DNA from: an uncultured Fidelibacterota bacterium
Lineage (GTDB): Bacteria > Fidelibacterota > Marinisomatia > Marinisomatales > UBA1611
DNA: 38,116 nucleotides
Assembly: GCA_902611135.1 (NCBI GenBank)
Contig: CACLYL010000009.1
Location: forward strand, 1 to 38,116
Direction: 5' to 3'
A program made the position numbers and the translations under genes. This document shows, piece by piece, positions 25,290 through 33,790 of this stretch. Under the pieces are notes generated by a model, which had not been told where the DNA came from, made no database searches, and worked only from the letters and a program-made list of their open reading frames with translations. Position 1 is the stretch's first letter. The number at the start of each line of letters is the position of its first letter.

Positions 25290-25884
25290 ATCTAAAATAT
25301 TTTATGTTCTTTTAATTTCTCTACTTCTAGGTTGTATTAACACTGATTTATCTAAAAGTTCAAAGAGAACTCAAAAAAAAAGTAATGTTCAGTTACTAAG
25401 AAATAAAAGTTTTAAAGGCTCAGGAAAAATCCAAATAGGAGATAAATCTTCAAGGAGAATACCATTTTCATATATTACAAGAAATGATAGCTCTTTAATT
25501 TATATAAAGGATGTATTTGGGAGATCAGTTTTTTTAATAGGTATTTCTAAAAATAACATTCTTTTAAAAGATATTAGAAAAAATAAAATGATAGATAAAA
25601 AAAATCTTAATATTAATTGGGGTATATTCCGGAGTGAATACCTCAGCTTTTTGAAAATTTTTTCTAATCACAGATTAGAGGAACCATATATAAGTGATAA
25701 TTTTAACATCCAATATGATAGTATTTCTTACATTTTTAGACAAATTGAAGAAATAGCCCCTTTAAGCTTATTTAAAGATTTAAAAAGTAACGATAATATT
25801 AATTTTATTTTGACACTTGAGAAAAATAATGTTAACGATAAATCATTTGATTATTTAAAAATTTGGAAAAACTTGGAGAATTAA
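25285..25884 (+). CDS. LolB-like outer-membrane lipoprotein, non-canonical start (ATT)
   Basis: Reading from 25285 gives 199 residues beginning with a textbook lipoprotein signal: a Lys-rich n-region, 'IFYVLLISLLLGC' and a lipobox Cys17. The following ~70 residues ('FKGSGKIQIG', 'SLIYIKDVFGRSVFLIG', 'NNILLKDIRKNKMI') match the strand pattern of LolB/DUF4292-type lipoprotein carriers. The frame contains no ATG, GTG or TTG before the ATG at 25588, which would delete the signal and half the fold. The proposed ATT at 25285 overlaps the TPR stop by 3 nt and has AAGGG 9 nt upstream; a CTG at 25246 is the other option. The downstream glycosyltransferase begins 1 bp after the stop. A sequencing error is possible, but the frame is otherwise intact. 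Confidence 0.7.
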   Translation: MKSKIFYVLLISLLLGCINTDLSKSSKRTQKKSNVQLLRNKSFKGSGKIQIGDKSSRRIPFSYITRNDSSLIYIKDVFGRSVFLIGISKNNILLKDIRKNKMIDKKNLNINWGIFRSEYLSFLKIFSNHRLEEPYISDNFNIQYDSISYIFRQIEEIAPLSLFKDLKSNDNINFILTLEKNNVNDKSFDYLKIWKNLEN

Positions 25885-25885
25885 A

Positions 25886-26830
25886 ATGAAATTATCTATT
25901 GTAATACCAGTATTTAATGAGCTTGAATCATTACCCAAGTTAGTTATTGAATTAAAAAAAGTTTTAAAAATATTTGACAGCTGGGAAGTCATTTTTGTGG
26001 ATGATGGTTCATCAGATAAATCTGACAGATGGTTATCTGAATTATCGCAAAAAGAAGATAACTTTTATCTAATCCAATTTTATAGAAATTACGGAAAGTC
26101 AGCAGCACTCTCCGAGGGCTTTAAAGCCGCATCAGGCCAATATATAATCACTTTAGATGCTGACCTGCAAGATGATCCTGAGGAAATAAAAAATTTGGTA
26201 AATAAATTAGATGAAGGTTGGGATTTAGTTTCTGGATGGAAAAAGAAGCGCCTTGACCCCCTGAACAAAACATTACCGTCAAAAATTTTTAATTTCGTAA
26301 CGAGATTATTTACCGGAGTCAAAATACATGATTTTAATTGCGGGATTAAGGGGTACAAGCAATCAGTAATAAAATCATTGGATATTTATGGCGGACGCCA
26401 TAGATATATACCTGCTCTTGCAGGACATAAAAAATTTAAAGTTACTGAAATTGTGGTTAATCATCGAGAAAGGGAGTTTGGGGAGACTAAATATGGTGGA
26501 AGCAGGATATTTCATGGATTTTTCGATTTAATTACTATTTTATTTCTGAACAAATATAACAAGCAGCCTCTACATTTATTTGGATTTATTGGTTTAATAT
26601 TCCTCACAGGCGGGATAATTAGTGAAAGCATTTTATTGTATTATAAATATGCATTAGGACACTTTTTTAAAGATCATGTTGCTTTACTGATGTTTGGAGT
26701 AATGTTAATAGTAATTGGAATTCAATTTTTCTCTATTGGATTATTAGGAGAACTTTTCATAAAGTATAACCAACATAGTGATTCACGCATAAGAAAAACA
26801 ACTTTTAAAAATAAAAATTTTCAATCTTAA
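25886..26830 (+). CDS. Polyprenyl-phosphate glycosyltransferase (GT2, DPM1/GtrB type)
   Basis: 314 residues. The N-terminal GT-A domain has 'SIVIPVFNELESL', 'FVDDGSSDKSDRWL' and the metal-binding 'TLDADLQDDPEEI' (~90-100). Two C-terminal TM helices (~230-295) are typical of enzymes loading a sugar onto undecaprenyl phosphate at the inner face of the membrane (dolichol-phosphate mannose synthase, GtrB and ArnC relatives). 'FGETKYGGSRIFHGFFDL' is the conserved segment before the first helix. The donor sugar is not predictable. It opens the surface-glycan cluster and would feed lipid-linked sugars to a GT-C enzyme such as the YfhO-like protein at 30252. Confidence 0.92.
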   Translation: MKLSIVIPVFNELESLPKLVIELKKVLKIFDSWEVIFVDDGSSDKSDRWLSELSQKEDNFYLIQFYRNYGKSAALSEGFKAASGQYIITLDADLQDDPEEIKNLVNKLDEGWDLVSGWKKKRLDPLNKTLPSKIFNFVTRLFTGVKIHDFNCGIKGYKQSVIKSLDIYGGRHRYIPALAGHKKFKVTEIVVNHREREFGETKYGGSRIFHGFFDLITILFLNKYNKQPLHLFGFIGLIFLTGGIISESILLYYKYALGHFFKDHVALLMFGVMLIVIGIQFFSIGLLGELFIKYNQHSDSRIRKTTFKNKNFQS

Positions 26831-26846
26831 AAAAAATGAATCTTTT

Positions 26847-27605
26847 ATGATTTTTAAATCTAAATTGAAACAGCCTATAAACTTTATAGTTTGTGGCACT
26901 CAAAAAGGCGGCACTACTGCGTTAGATTATTATTTGCGCTCGCATCAAGAGATTTGTATGGCTCTTAAAAAAGAAGTCCATTTTTTTGATAATGATAATT
27001 ATTTTAAATACGAAAAAGTTGATTATGAGTTTTATCATGAATTTTTTAGGCCTCAAAAAAACCATAAAATAATTGGAGAATGTACTCCTATTTACATGTT
27101 TTGGAAAGATTCTATGAAAAGGATTTATGATTATAACTCAAAGATAAAAGTTATTATAATTTTAAGAAATCCAATTGAAAGGGCCTACTCTCACTGGAAC
27201 ATGGAGGTTCAAAGGAAGAGAGAACACAGGACATTTTGGGATGCCATTAATAAAGAGGTAAATAACCTTGGTGATGATTCAAACAAAAGTAGAACTTTTT
27301 CATATCTAGAACGCGGATTTTACTATTCACAAATTATGAGAATCTACAAATACTTTGGAAAGAATCAACTTCTTTGTTTGAAAAGTGAGTCATTAAAGAA
27401 AGAGCCCCATCTAGTTTTAGATGAAATAGCTAACTTTTTAAAGATATCAAAATTCATTAAAGTAGAAAAAATTGATGTCCATTCAAGAAAATATAAATTT
27501 TCATTAAAAGTAGATGAGCGAAACTTTCTAAAAAGACTTTTTGAAGTTGATATATGTCAGCTAGAAAATTTGATTGGATGGGATCTATCTGCTTGGAAAA
27601 ATTGA
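26847..27605 (+). CDS. Sulfotransferase family protein
   Basis: 252 residues. The 5'-phosphosulfate-binding loop is clear near the N-terminus ('CGTQKGGTTALDYYLRSH', ~14-31), with 'KKEVHFFDN' after it. The 3'-phosphate-binding motif 'IIILRNPIERAYSHWNME' lies at ~98-115. This combination is typical of heparan-sulfate N/O-sulfotransferase-like enzymes using PAPS. In bacteria such enzymes sulfate capsules, O-antigens or lipids. Its position between glycosyltransferases suggests the acceptor is the glycan made by this cluster. It overlaps or abuts the next GT2 gene, depending on the start of that gene. Confidence 0.9.
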   Translation: MIFKSKLKQPINFIVCGTQKGGTTALDYYLRSHQEICMALKKEVHFFDNDNYFKYEKVDYEFYHEFFRPQKNHKIIGECTPIYMFWKDSMKRIYDYNSKIKVIIILRNPIERAYSHWNMEVQRKREHRTFWDAINKEVNNLGDDSNKSRTFSYLERGFYYSQIMRIYKYFGKNQLLCLKSESLKKEPHLVLDEIANFLKISKFIKVEKIDVHSRKYKFSLKVDERNFLKRLFEVDICQLENLIGWDLSAWKN

Positions 27606-27606
27606 A

Positions 27607-28635
27607 TTGAATAACCAAGTTAAAATAAGCATTATAACACCATGTTATAACAGGGCCAATGAATTACTTCATCTATTGGAATCTTTGGCTGATCAAACAA
27701 TTGATAAAAATCTTTTTGAATTAATTATTTGCGATGATGGCTCAACGGATACTACGACAAAACTAATTAATAATTGGCAAAAAAAAAATTTTTTTAAAAT
27801 AAAATATTTAAAACAAGAAAATAAAGGTCCAGGGGCTGCAAGAAATCTAGGATTAAAAAATAGTGATGGCGATTTAATTGCATTTATAGATTCTGATTGT
27901 GAGGCAGACATTAATTGGCTAGATATAATATATAAATCATATAAAAGAAATAACTTTGATGCTTGTGGTGGTCCGGATGGATCAAAAGAGAACTTTACAA
28001 TATTACAAAAAGCTATTGACTACTCGATGACTTCTTTTTTCACAACTGGTGGTATGCGAGGGCATAGTAAAAGAATGATTGCTACTTTTTATCCTCGAAC
28101 ACACAATATGGCTGTTAAAAAATCATTATATCAAAAAATTGGAGGGTTCGGGAGCCTCAGACATGGTCAAGATATTGAATTTAGCAATAGAATGATAAGG
28201 TCAGGCGCTTATGTGAAATTTTTAAAAGATGCAATCGTATATCATAGAAGAAGAACTTCTTTAAAACAGTTCTTTAAGCAAGTTTTCAATTGGGGTGTTG
28301 CGAGAATTAACTTATATATGTTGGATCACAAAATGCTTGAATTAGTACACTTCTTACCCTCTTTTGCTTTAATTGGCAGTGTAATAACTGTATTTATATC
28401 AATGTATTTGAACTTCTCACTATTTCAATTAGTTATGTTCTTCATCTTACCGTTAAGTTTTGTTTCGTTTTTAGGTTGTTATCAGAAAAAAGATTTTAGA
28501 ATATTTCCTCTTTTATTTTTAGTTATACCCATTCAAATATTTGGATATGGTTTAGGCTTTATTAAAGCTTATATCTTAAGAGTCTTATTAAAAAAATCAG
28601 AATTCACTGGTTTTGTAAAAAACTATTACAAATGA
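27607..28635 (+). CDS. Family 2 glycosyltransferase with C-terminal membrane segments
   Basis: 342 residues from the TTG at 27607, immediately after the sulfotransferase stop; a TTG at 27574 would add 11 unconserved residues. The GT-A core has 'SIITPCYNRANELLHLLESL', 'ICDDGSTDTT', 'GPGAARNLGL' and the DxD-type 'AFIDSDCEAD'. 'GGFGSLRHGQDIEFSNRMIRSG' supplies the acceptor-side acidic motif. At least two TM helices follow (~255-320). It likely extends a surface glycan at the membrane. Donor and acceptor are unknown. It shares an ATGA overlap with the next gene. Confidence 0.88.
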   Translation: MNNQVKISIITPCYNRANELLHLLESLADQTIDKNLFELIICDDGSTDTTTKLINNWQKKNFFKIKYLKQENKGPGAARNLGLKNSDGDLIAFIDSDCEADINWLDIIYKSYKRNNFDACGGPDGSKENFTILQKAIDYSMTSFFTTGGMRGHSKRMIATFYPRTHNMAVKKSLYQKIGGFGSLRHGQDIEFSNRMIRSGAYVKFLKDAIVYHRRRTSLKQFFKQVFNWGVARINLYMLDHKMLELVHFLPSFALIGSVITVFISMYLNFSLFQLVMFFILPLSFVSFLGCYQKKDFRIFPLLFLVIPIQIFGYGLGFIKAYILRVLLKKSEFTGFVKNYYK

Positions 28636-29366
28636 TTGTTATTGTACTGGGAATGCATAGAAGTGGAACGTCAACTATTGCTGGGATTTTGCATTTAAAT
28701 AATATATTGATGGGAACTTATCAGAACTTCTGGCCAAGACCTCTTATGCAAAATCCAAAAGGCTTTTATGAGAATTATGATTTTAGGAAGATTAATGATA
28801 CGATCTTAAAAAAGCATAATTACGATGTAAAATCTTATAACTCAAATATTCCCATGGTTAATTTAAATGAATCTTTAACATTAAAAATGATTAAGTTATT
28901 AAAAAAGTATTCTAAAAAATATTCCTCATGGGGTTGGAAGGATCCAAGGACATGTTTAACAATTTTTAAATGGTATGAGGTAATGAAATCTTTGGGTCTT
29001 AAAGATCAGCTTAAAATTGTATATGTATCAAGAAATGCATCATCGGTAGCTAGATCATTAAACAAAAGAAATAACCTTGAAATTGGGAAAGGTTTAGCTT
29101 TATGGGCGGAATATTCCAAAAGAGCATTAGATTTTTGTGAGGTAATTAATGTCCCAGTCTTTTATTGCTCTTTTGAACATTTATTAAAATCTCCAGAAAA
29201 AGCATGTTCACCATTGTTTAAGTTTTTAAATAAGGAAATAGATATAAATGTTCTAAATAGCTTTGTTGATAAAAAAATAAGTAAAAATAGTATGGGAACT
29301 AACTTTAACCTACCAAAATCGATTAGTAAACTAGAAAATAGAATAAATGACCTCGTTTCTAAATGA
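28632..29366 (+). CDS. Sulfotransferase-like P-loop protein
   Basis: 244 residues. The N-terminal P-loop 'VIVLGMHRSGTSTIAGIL' begins at residue 2. 'WGWKDPRTCLTIFKWYEVM' and the 'KIVYVSRNASSVARSLNKR' motif correspond to the 3'-phosphate-binding strand and helix of sulfotransferase-like proteins, a distinct branch from the gene at 26847. The 'GMHRSGTS' group is often annotated as sulfotransferase or nucleotide-binding protein in surface-polysaccharide loci. PAPS-dependent sulfation is plausible but not proven; a kinase-like role is the alternative. It overlaps both neighbours by 4 nt. Confidence 0.78.
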   Translation: MIVIVLGMHRSGTSTIAGILHLNNILMGTYQNFWPRPLMQNPKGFYENYDFRKINDTILKKHNYDVKSYNSNIPMVNLNESLTLKMIKLLKKYSKKYSSWGWKDPRTCLTIFKWYEVMKSLGLKDQLKIVYVSRNASSVARSLNKRNNLEIGKGLALWAEYSKRALDFCEVINVPVFYCSFEHLLKSPEKACSPLFKFLNKEIDINVLNSFVDKKISKNSMGTNFNLPKSISKLENRINDLVSK

Positions 29367-30271
29367 AACAAAAAAATATTACCATACTATCTGTTAGTTT
29401 TTATTCATACTCACATCTGAAAAGATTATTTGAAAATGTAATGAAAAAAGCTAGAAAACCCTGTCAAATAAAATTGGTTATTGTAGATAACACAAATGGT
29501 AAAGATACTGGATTAAAAGAACTAGAATATTTAGCTAGTGATATCAATATTATTAAAAATAATGGAGAAGGTTTACAACGCTCAATTTCTCATGCCTCTG
29601 CATTGGATAAAGGATTAAAGTATGTTGATACAAAATACTGTTTAATTATAGATCCAGATACTTATATTTTTAAAAGTGATTGGGATACTTTTTGTCTGAG
29701 CAATTTACTTGAAAAAAATGTCGTAATTGGTGCACCTTATCCAGAGTGGAAAATAGGCAAAGTACATGATTTTCCAAGTGTGATTTTTATGTTTTTTAGA
29801 ACTAATGAAATCAAGAATCTCAGGAAGAATTTTTACCCATTTCCAACTTTTTATAGATCTTTGTATAACTTTATTTTTAGAAAGATAAATCGGTTAGGTT
29901 TCATTGCTAATAAAAGGTTTATGAATAGATATATTTGGTTAAGGTCTATAACCGGTTTTATGGAAGATTTATTTGGAATTACATCTCCGGATACAGGAAA
30001 TAAAATAATAAAATCTTTTCATAAAAAAAATTTTACGTCTATTACATTTAATGCTATATACGGTTCGGATATCCATGTAAAACATTCAAAAAATTTATCA
30101 AGCATGGCTAAAGAGTTTGAATTATACTTTTACAGGAAAGAACCGATTTTAACGCATATGTACTCGTCAGGTGTCTTTCATTGGAAAACTAAAAAGGGAT
30201 CCGATATTAATTATTGGAAATTACTAATCAATAAAATCGAAAAAAATTATCATGAAATTAATGAAAAATAA
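29363..30271 (+). CDS. Glycosyltransferase-like protein (GT2-related)
   Basis: 302 residues. The opening 'ITILSVSFYSYSHLKRLFENV' and 'KLVIVDNTNG' follow the GT-A donor-binding pattern, and 'YCLIIDPDTYIF' holds a DxD-type motif (~95-105). No TM helix is evident, so a peripheral cytoplasmic enzyme is expected. The second half ('MYSSGVFHWKTKKG' near the end) does not match a family I know. It sits between the P-loop sulfotransferase-like gene and the YfhO gene with short overlaps on both sides (4 and 20 nt), so it belongs to the same glycan operon. Confidence 0.72.
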   Translation: MKQKNITILSVSFYSYSHLKRLFENVMKKARKPCQIKLVIVDNTNGKDTGLKELEYLASDINIIKNNGEGLQRSISHASALDKGLKYVDTKYCLIIDPDTYIFKSDWDTFCLSNLLEKNVVIGAPYPEWKIGKVHDFPSVIFMFFRTNEIKNLRKNFYPFPTFYRSLYNFIFRKINRLGFIANKRFMNRYIWLRSITGFMEDLFGITSPDTGNKIIKSFHKKNFTSITFNAIYGSDIHVKHSKNLSSMAKEFELYFYRKEPILTHMYSSGVFHWKTKKGSDINYWKLLINKIEKNYHEINEK

Positions 30272-32570
30272 ACATTTAATAATTATAGTGATTATGCCTT
30301 TATTATTTCTTTATAAAATGGTCTTTTTAGGAGAAATAATTACCACAAATGATGAGTATGAAAGACATCCTATTAATGAATGGCGAGATAATTATTTCAT
30401 AGAGAATGATGATATCCCTCAATGGTTTCCAAATATATTTTCAGGGATGCCTTCGTATGGGGGATATATTTTTAATAATGGAGATCCTACAAAATTTATA
30501 AGGAGTATAATTTTGTTTAACCCAGGACTGAAGGTCTGGTTCTATCTATGTATATCAGCGTTGGGGATGTTTTTGTTATTGAGGATGACTGGGACATCTA
30601 AAAATTCCTCCTTGTTCGGGGCTTTAGTTTCATCATTGACCCCATATTCATTTGGTTTAATTAATGCAGGACATTTGAATAAAATTTTCGCAATGGCTTA
30701 TATACCCTGGGTTCTATTGGCAGGCTTTAGCTTAATAGGGAAATTAAAAACTAAGTATATCTTTTTTCTTGCGTTAGCAAATTCTTTACAACTTTGGGTT
30801 AATCATCCTCAAATTTCATATTACACGTGGATGGTCCTTGGTTTTTATTTTTTTTGGAAAACAGGGCTTGATCTTAAAAACAAAAATTTTAATTTTAAAG
30901 ATAGTGGTTTGAAACTATTATACATTAAAGGGAGTATTTTAATTTCACTGCTATTGGTAAGTGATCCATATTTAGATATATACAAATTTCAGGGTGAATC
31001 AACTAGAGGAGCAAAATCTGTCTTAGATCAAACAAATCAAACGAGCAGGGGAGCAAGTTGGGCTTATGCTACACAATGGTCTTTTCATCCAAAGGAAATG
31101 ATATCTTTTATTTATCCATATTACTTTGGTCTACAGAACACTCAAGACCTAAAAAAAGGAGCTTATTGGGGATATATGACGTTTACCCAATCTACACATT
31201 ATTTGGGTATAATTGCTATTTTATTGGCCATTTTAGGTCCACTGTTGAAAAAACCTGATAAATTTGAAATATTTTTTTTGGTAGTAACCATATTAACAAT
31301 TTTTACTGGTTTTGGTTCTCATTTTCCCGTTTTATACAGACCTTTCTATGAACTTTTTCCTTTCTTTTCAAAATTTAGAATTCCATCAATGATTTATGTT
31401 CTACTGTCTGTTTCAGTACCAATTTTAGCATCCAAGAGCATAGATTCTTTAATTAAGTATATTGATGACAAATTAATATTTAAGAAATTATTTTATGTTT
31501 CTACCTCTGTTTTAGTTTTAACTATCTTTCTTCTGTTTGCAGGTGAATCATTGCTAAGTTTTATGAAGTCTTCCGAAAGTTTAAGGTATAGTCAAGATCA
31601 AATTTCATATTTAAAAAATGCCAGAGTTAATCTTTTTAATAAAGGTCTAATTTTATGCATTATTGTGGTAAGTAGCTTTGTTTCACTGTGTTGGTTATTT
31701 AAAAATAAACAAATTAAAAGAAGCTATTTTTATTACCTTATAATTGCTCTGAGCTTAGCTGATATTTGGTATGTTAGTTCTGAGTTCATGAATTTAAAGC
31801 CAAAAAAAAATATGGATAAACTTTTTAAATCAGATTCAGTAATAAGAAAAATCCAAGAGGATATGGACTATTTCAGAGTCTTTCCTGCAGATGAGATTAG
31901 GTCAAATAAATATAGCTATTGGAATATAGAAAGTATTGGCGGTTACAGACCGATCAAATTAAGAAATTATGAAGATTTAATGAACGCTAAAGGTTTTAGC
32001 AGACCGCATGTTTTAAATATGTTAAATGTAAAATATGTAATCACTGGAAAAAAAATAAATAATACAGACTTTGAAAAAGTTGAAGGTATTAGCAACCTTT
32101 ATGAAAATAAGAAAGTTCTTCCAAAAGCATGGTTTGTTGGTAAGATAAAGAATGTTAATTCTCAAAGAGCATCTTTGAAGGAAACACTATTATCGAGTTT
32201 TGATCCATCAGATGAGGCTGTAGTCTTAAATTATGAAGGTCCCCAACTTCCAAATAAAGTTGATGGGAGTGTTGAGGTTAAATTGAGAAAAGAAAATCAA
32301 ATAATATTAAAAACTAATTCCCCTACCGGAGGACTAATGGTTCTATCAGAGACCTATTATAAGCCAGGTTGGAAAGCTACCATTAATGGTAGTCACTCAA
32401 AAGTTTACCAAACTAATCATATATTGCGTTCTGTATATGTTCCTGAAGGGAAAAATGAGATCATATTTTGGTATGATACCTCTTTGTTCAATAAATCTCG
32501 CACTTTGTCTAGAATATCCCTTTTGATTGTTTTATTTTCAATGGGTATGCTTTTTAGAAAAAAAGATTAG
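30252..32570 (+). CDS. YfhO-like GT-C membrane glycosyltransferase
   Basis: 772 residues with about 12-14 TM helices and a C-terminal beta-rich domain. The first outer loop contains an acidic 'TTNDEYERHPINEW', and 'IPQWFPNIFSGMPSYGGY' is a YfhO family hallmark. The C-terminal 'LSETYYKPGWKATINGS' and 'RSVYVPEGKNEIIFWYD' are also diagnostic. YfhO proteins are GT-C fold enzymes that use lipid-linked sugars to glycosylate wall polymers or lipids outside the inner membrane. This fits with the polyprenyl-phosphate glycosyltransferase at 25886. The start overlaps the previous gene by 20 nt; a second ATG at 30261 would reduce this to 11. Confidence 0.88.
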   Translation: MKLMKNKHLIIIVIMPLLFLYKMVFLGEIITTNDEYERHPINEWRDNYFIENDDIPQWFPNIFSGMPSYGGYIFNNGDPTKFIRSIILFNPGLKVWFYLCISALGMFLLLRMTGTSKNSSLFGALVSSLTPYSFGLINAGHLNKIFAMAYIPWVLLAGFSLIGKLKTKYIFFLALANSLQLWVNHPQISYYTWMVLGFYFFWKTGLDLKNKNFNFKDSGLKLLYIKGSILISLLLVSDPYLDIYKFQGESTRGAKSVLDQTNQTSRGASWAYATQWSFHPKEMISFIYPYYFGLQNTQDLKKGAYWGYMTFTQSTHYLGIIAILLAILGPLLKKPDKFEIFFLVVTILTIFTGFGSHFPVLYRPFYELFPFFSKFRIPSMIYVLLSVSVPILASKSIDSLIKYIDDKLIFKKLFYVSTSVLVLTIFLLFAGESLLSFMKSSESLRYSQDQISYLKNARVNLFNKGLILCIIVVSSFVSLCWLFKNKQIKRSYFYYLIIALSLADIWYVSSEFMNLKPKKNMDKLFKSDSVIRKIQEDMDYFRVFPADEIRSNKYSYWNIESIGGYRPIKLRNYEDLMNAKGFSRPHVLNMLNVKYVITGKKINNTDFEKVEGISNLYENKKVLPKAWFVGKIKNVNSQRASLKETLLSSFDPSDEAVVLNYEGPQLPNKVDGSVEVKLRKENQIILKTNSPTGGLMVLSETYYKPGWKATINGSHSKVYQTNHILRSVYVPEGKNEIIFWYDTSLFNKSRTLSRISLLIVLFSMGMLFRKKD

Positions 32571-32574
32571 CAAC

Positions 32575-33744
32575 ATGCGCAGATATAAGTATGTTATCAA
32601 TATTAAAGCAAGCCTATTTATTTTTGGAATAATATTAATTATACTATTTTTATATTATACTCGATTATTAATAAATGAATTAAGAGATGACAATAAAGAA
32701 ATTGTTCGGCTATATGCTGGAATGATTGCAGATGTTGTAAAAGACGATAGTGATGCAAATCTAGATTTTGTTTTTGAAAATATTATTAAGAAAGTCAAAT
32801 TTCCTATTATTCAAACAGATAATGATAAAAAAATTCAAATGTGGAAAAATCTGCCGCATTTTGCATCAGATATAGATAAAAGTGAACAAAGATTGAAGTT
32901 TATGCAAATTATGGATAGAGTGAATGAACCCATACCTCTTATCTATAGAGATAAAATTTTAGGCGATATTACATTTGGATTTTTACATTATGGTGATAGT
33001 TTATTTGTTCAAAAGTTACAAAATTGGACGTATATAGTGGTCATCGTGATTATTCTATTTATATTTGTTGGACTTTTAGGTTTTTCCTTTATTAGAAATA
33101 ATGAGAAAAATAGTATATGGATTGGGATGGCTCGAGAAACGGCCCATCAATTAGGAACTCCGCTCTCTGCATTAATTGGATGGAAAGAGTGGCTAATGGA
33201 ACATCCGGAAAAGATTAAAAAAATTCTACCGGAAATGGAAAGTGACTTGGATAGGTTAAACCAAATTGGAAGACGTTTTAGCAACATGGGTTCAACTCCT
33301 GAATTTGAGATGCTAAACTTTTCTCATAGGATGATATCGGTTATAGAATATCTGGAAAAAAGGTTGCCAACATTAGGTAAAAAGGTCAAACTGAAAAATA
33401 ATATAGATCCAGATATAAATATAAAAGCAAATGGTTCACTCTTAGCATGGTCTATAGAAAACATTATAAGAAATAGTATTGATGCAATTAACCAAGAAAA
33501 TGGTGAAGTTAAAGTTAGCTTAAAGAAGGATCAAAAAATTATTATACGTGTCGAGGACAATGGATGTGGCATTCCTAGAAAAGATTGGCGAAATATTTTC
33601 AGGCCTGGTTTTAGTACAAAAAAAGCTGGATGGGGCCTTGGTTTATCCCTTTCCAAAAGAATAATTCAAGATATTCATGGAGGAAAGCTTCATGTATTAA
33701 AATCAAATATAAATGAAGGAACTGTCATTCAGATCATACTTTAA
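32575..33744 (+). CDS. Membrane sensor histidine kinase
   Basis: 389 residues from the ATG at 32575; the longer frame from TTG 32527 adds sequence inside the YfhO gene and is rejected. Two TM helices (~10-32 and ~147-170) flank a ~115-residue periplasmic sensor. There is no HAMP domain: the phospho-acceptor helix follows directly with H191 in 'ARETAHQLGTPLSAL'. The HATPase domain has the N box 'IENIIRNSIDAIN', G1 'DNGCGIP' and G2 'GWGLGLSLSKR'. The 'AHQLGTPLSAL' form of the H box is frequent in Bacteroidetes kinases as I recall. No response regulator is adjacent; the only receiver protein in the window is the PorX-like one, ~26 kb away. Confidence 0.92.
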   Translation: MRRYKYVINIKASLFIFGIILIILFLYYTRLLINELRDDNKEIVRLYAGMIADVVKDDSDANLDFVFENIIKKVKFPIIQTDNDKKIQMWKNLPHFASDIDKSEQRLKFMQIMDRVNEPIPLIYRDKILGDITFGFLHYGDSLFVQKLQNWTYIVVIVIILFIFVGLLGFSFIRNNEKNSIWIGMARETAHQLGTPLSALIGWKEWLMEHPEKIKKILPEMESDLDRLNQIGRRFSNMGSTPEFEMLNFSHRMISVIEYLEKRLPTLGKKVKLKNNIDPDINIKANGSLLAWSIENIIRNSIDAINQENGEVKVSLKKDQKIIIRVEDNGCGIPRKDWRNIFRPGFSTKKAGWGLGLSLSKRIIQDIHGGKLHVLKSNINEGTVIQIIL

Positions 33745-33790
33745 ATTATTGTTTGTTTTAGGTAATTTTATACAAAACTAGAGGACATTA

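Noticed and set aside
25588-25884. A 98-residue ORF starting at ATG 25588
   Set aside because: It is the C-terminal half of the longer lipoprotein frame from 25285; starting here would discard an intact signal peptide and the LolB-like strands.
25886-32570. Horizontally acquired genomic island
   Set aside because: No mobile element, tRNA, attachment repeat or obvious shift in base composition at the borders, and the cluster is joined to its neighbours by overlaps and very short gaps.
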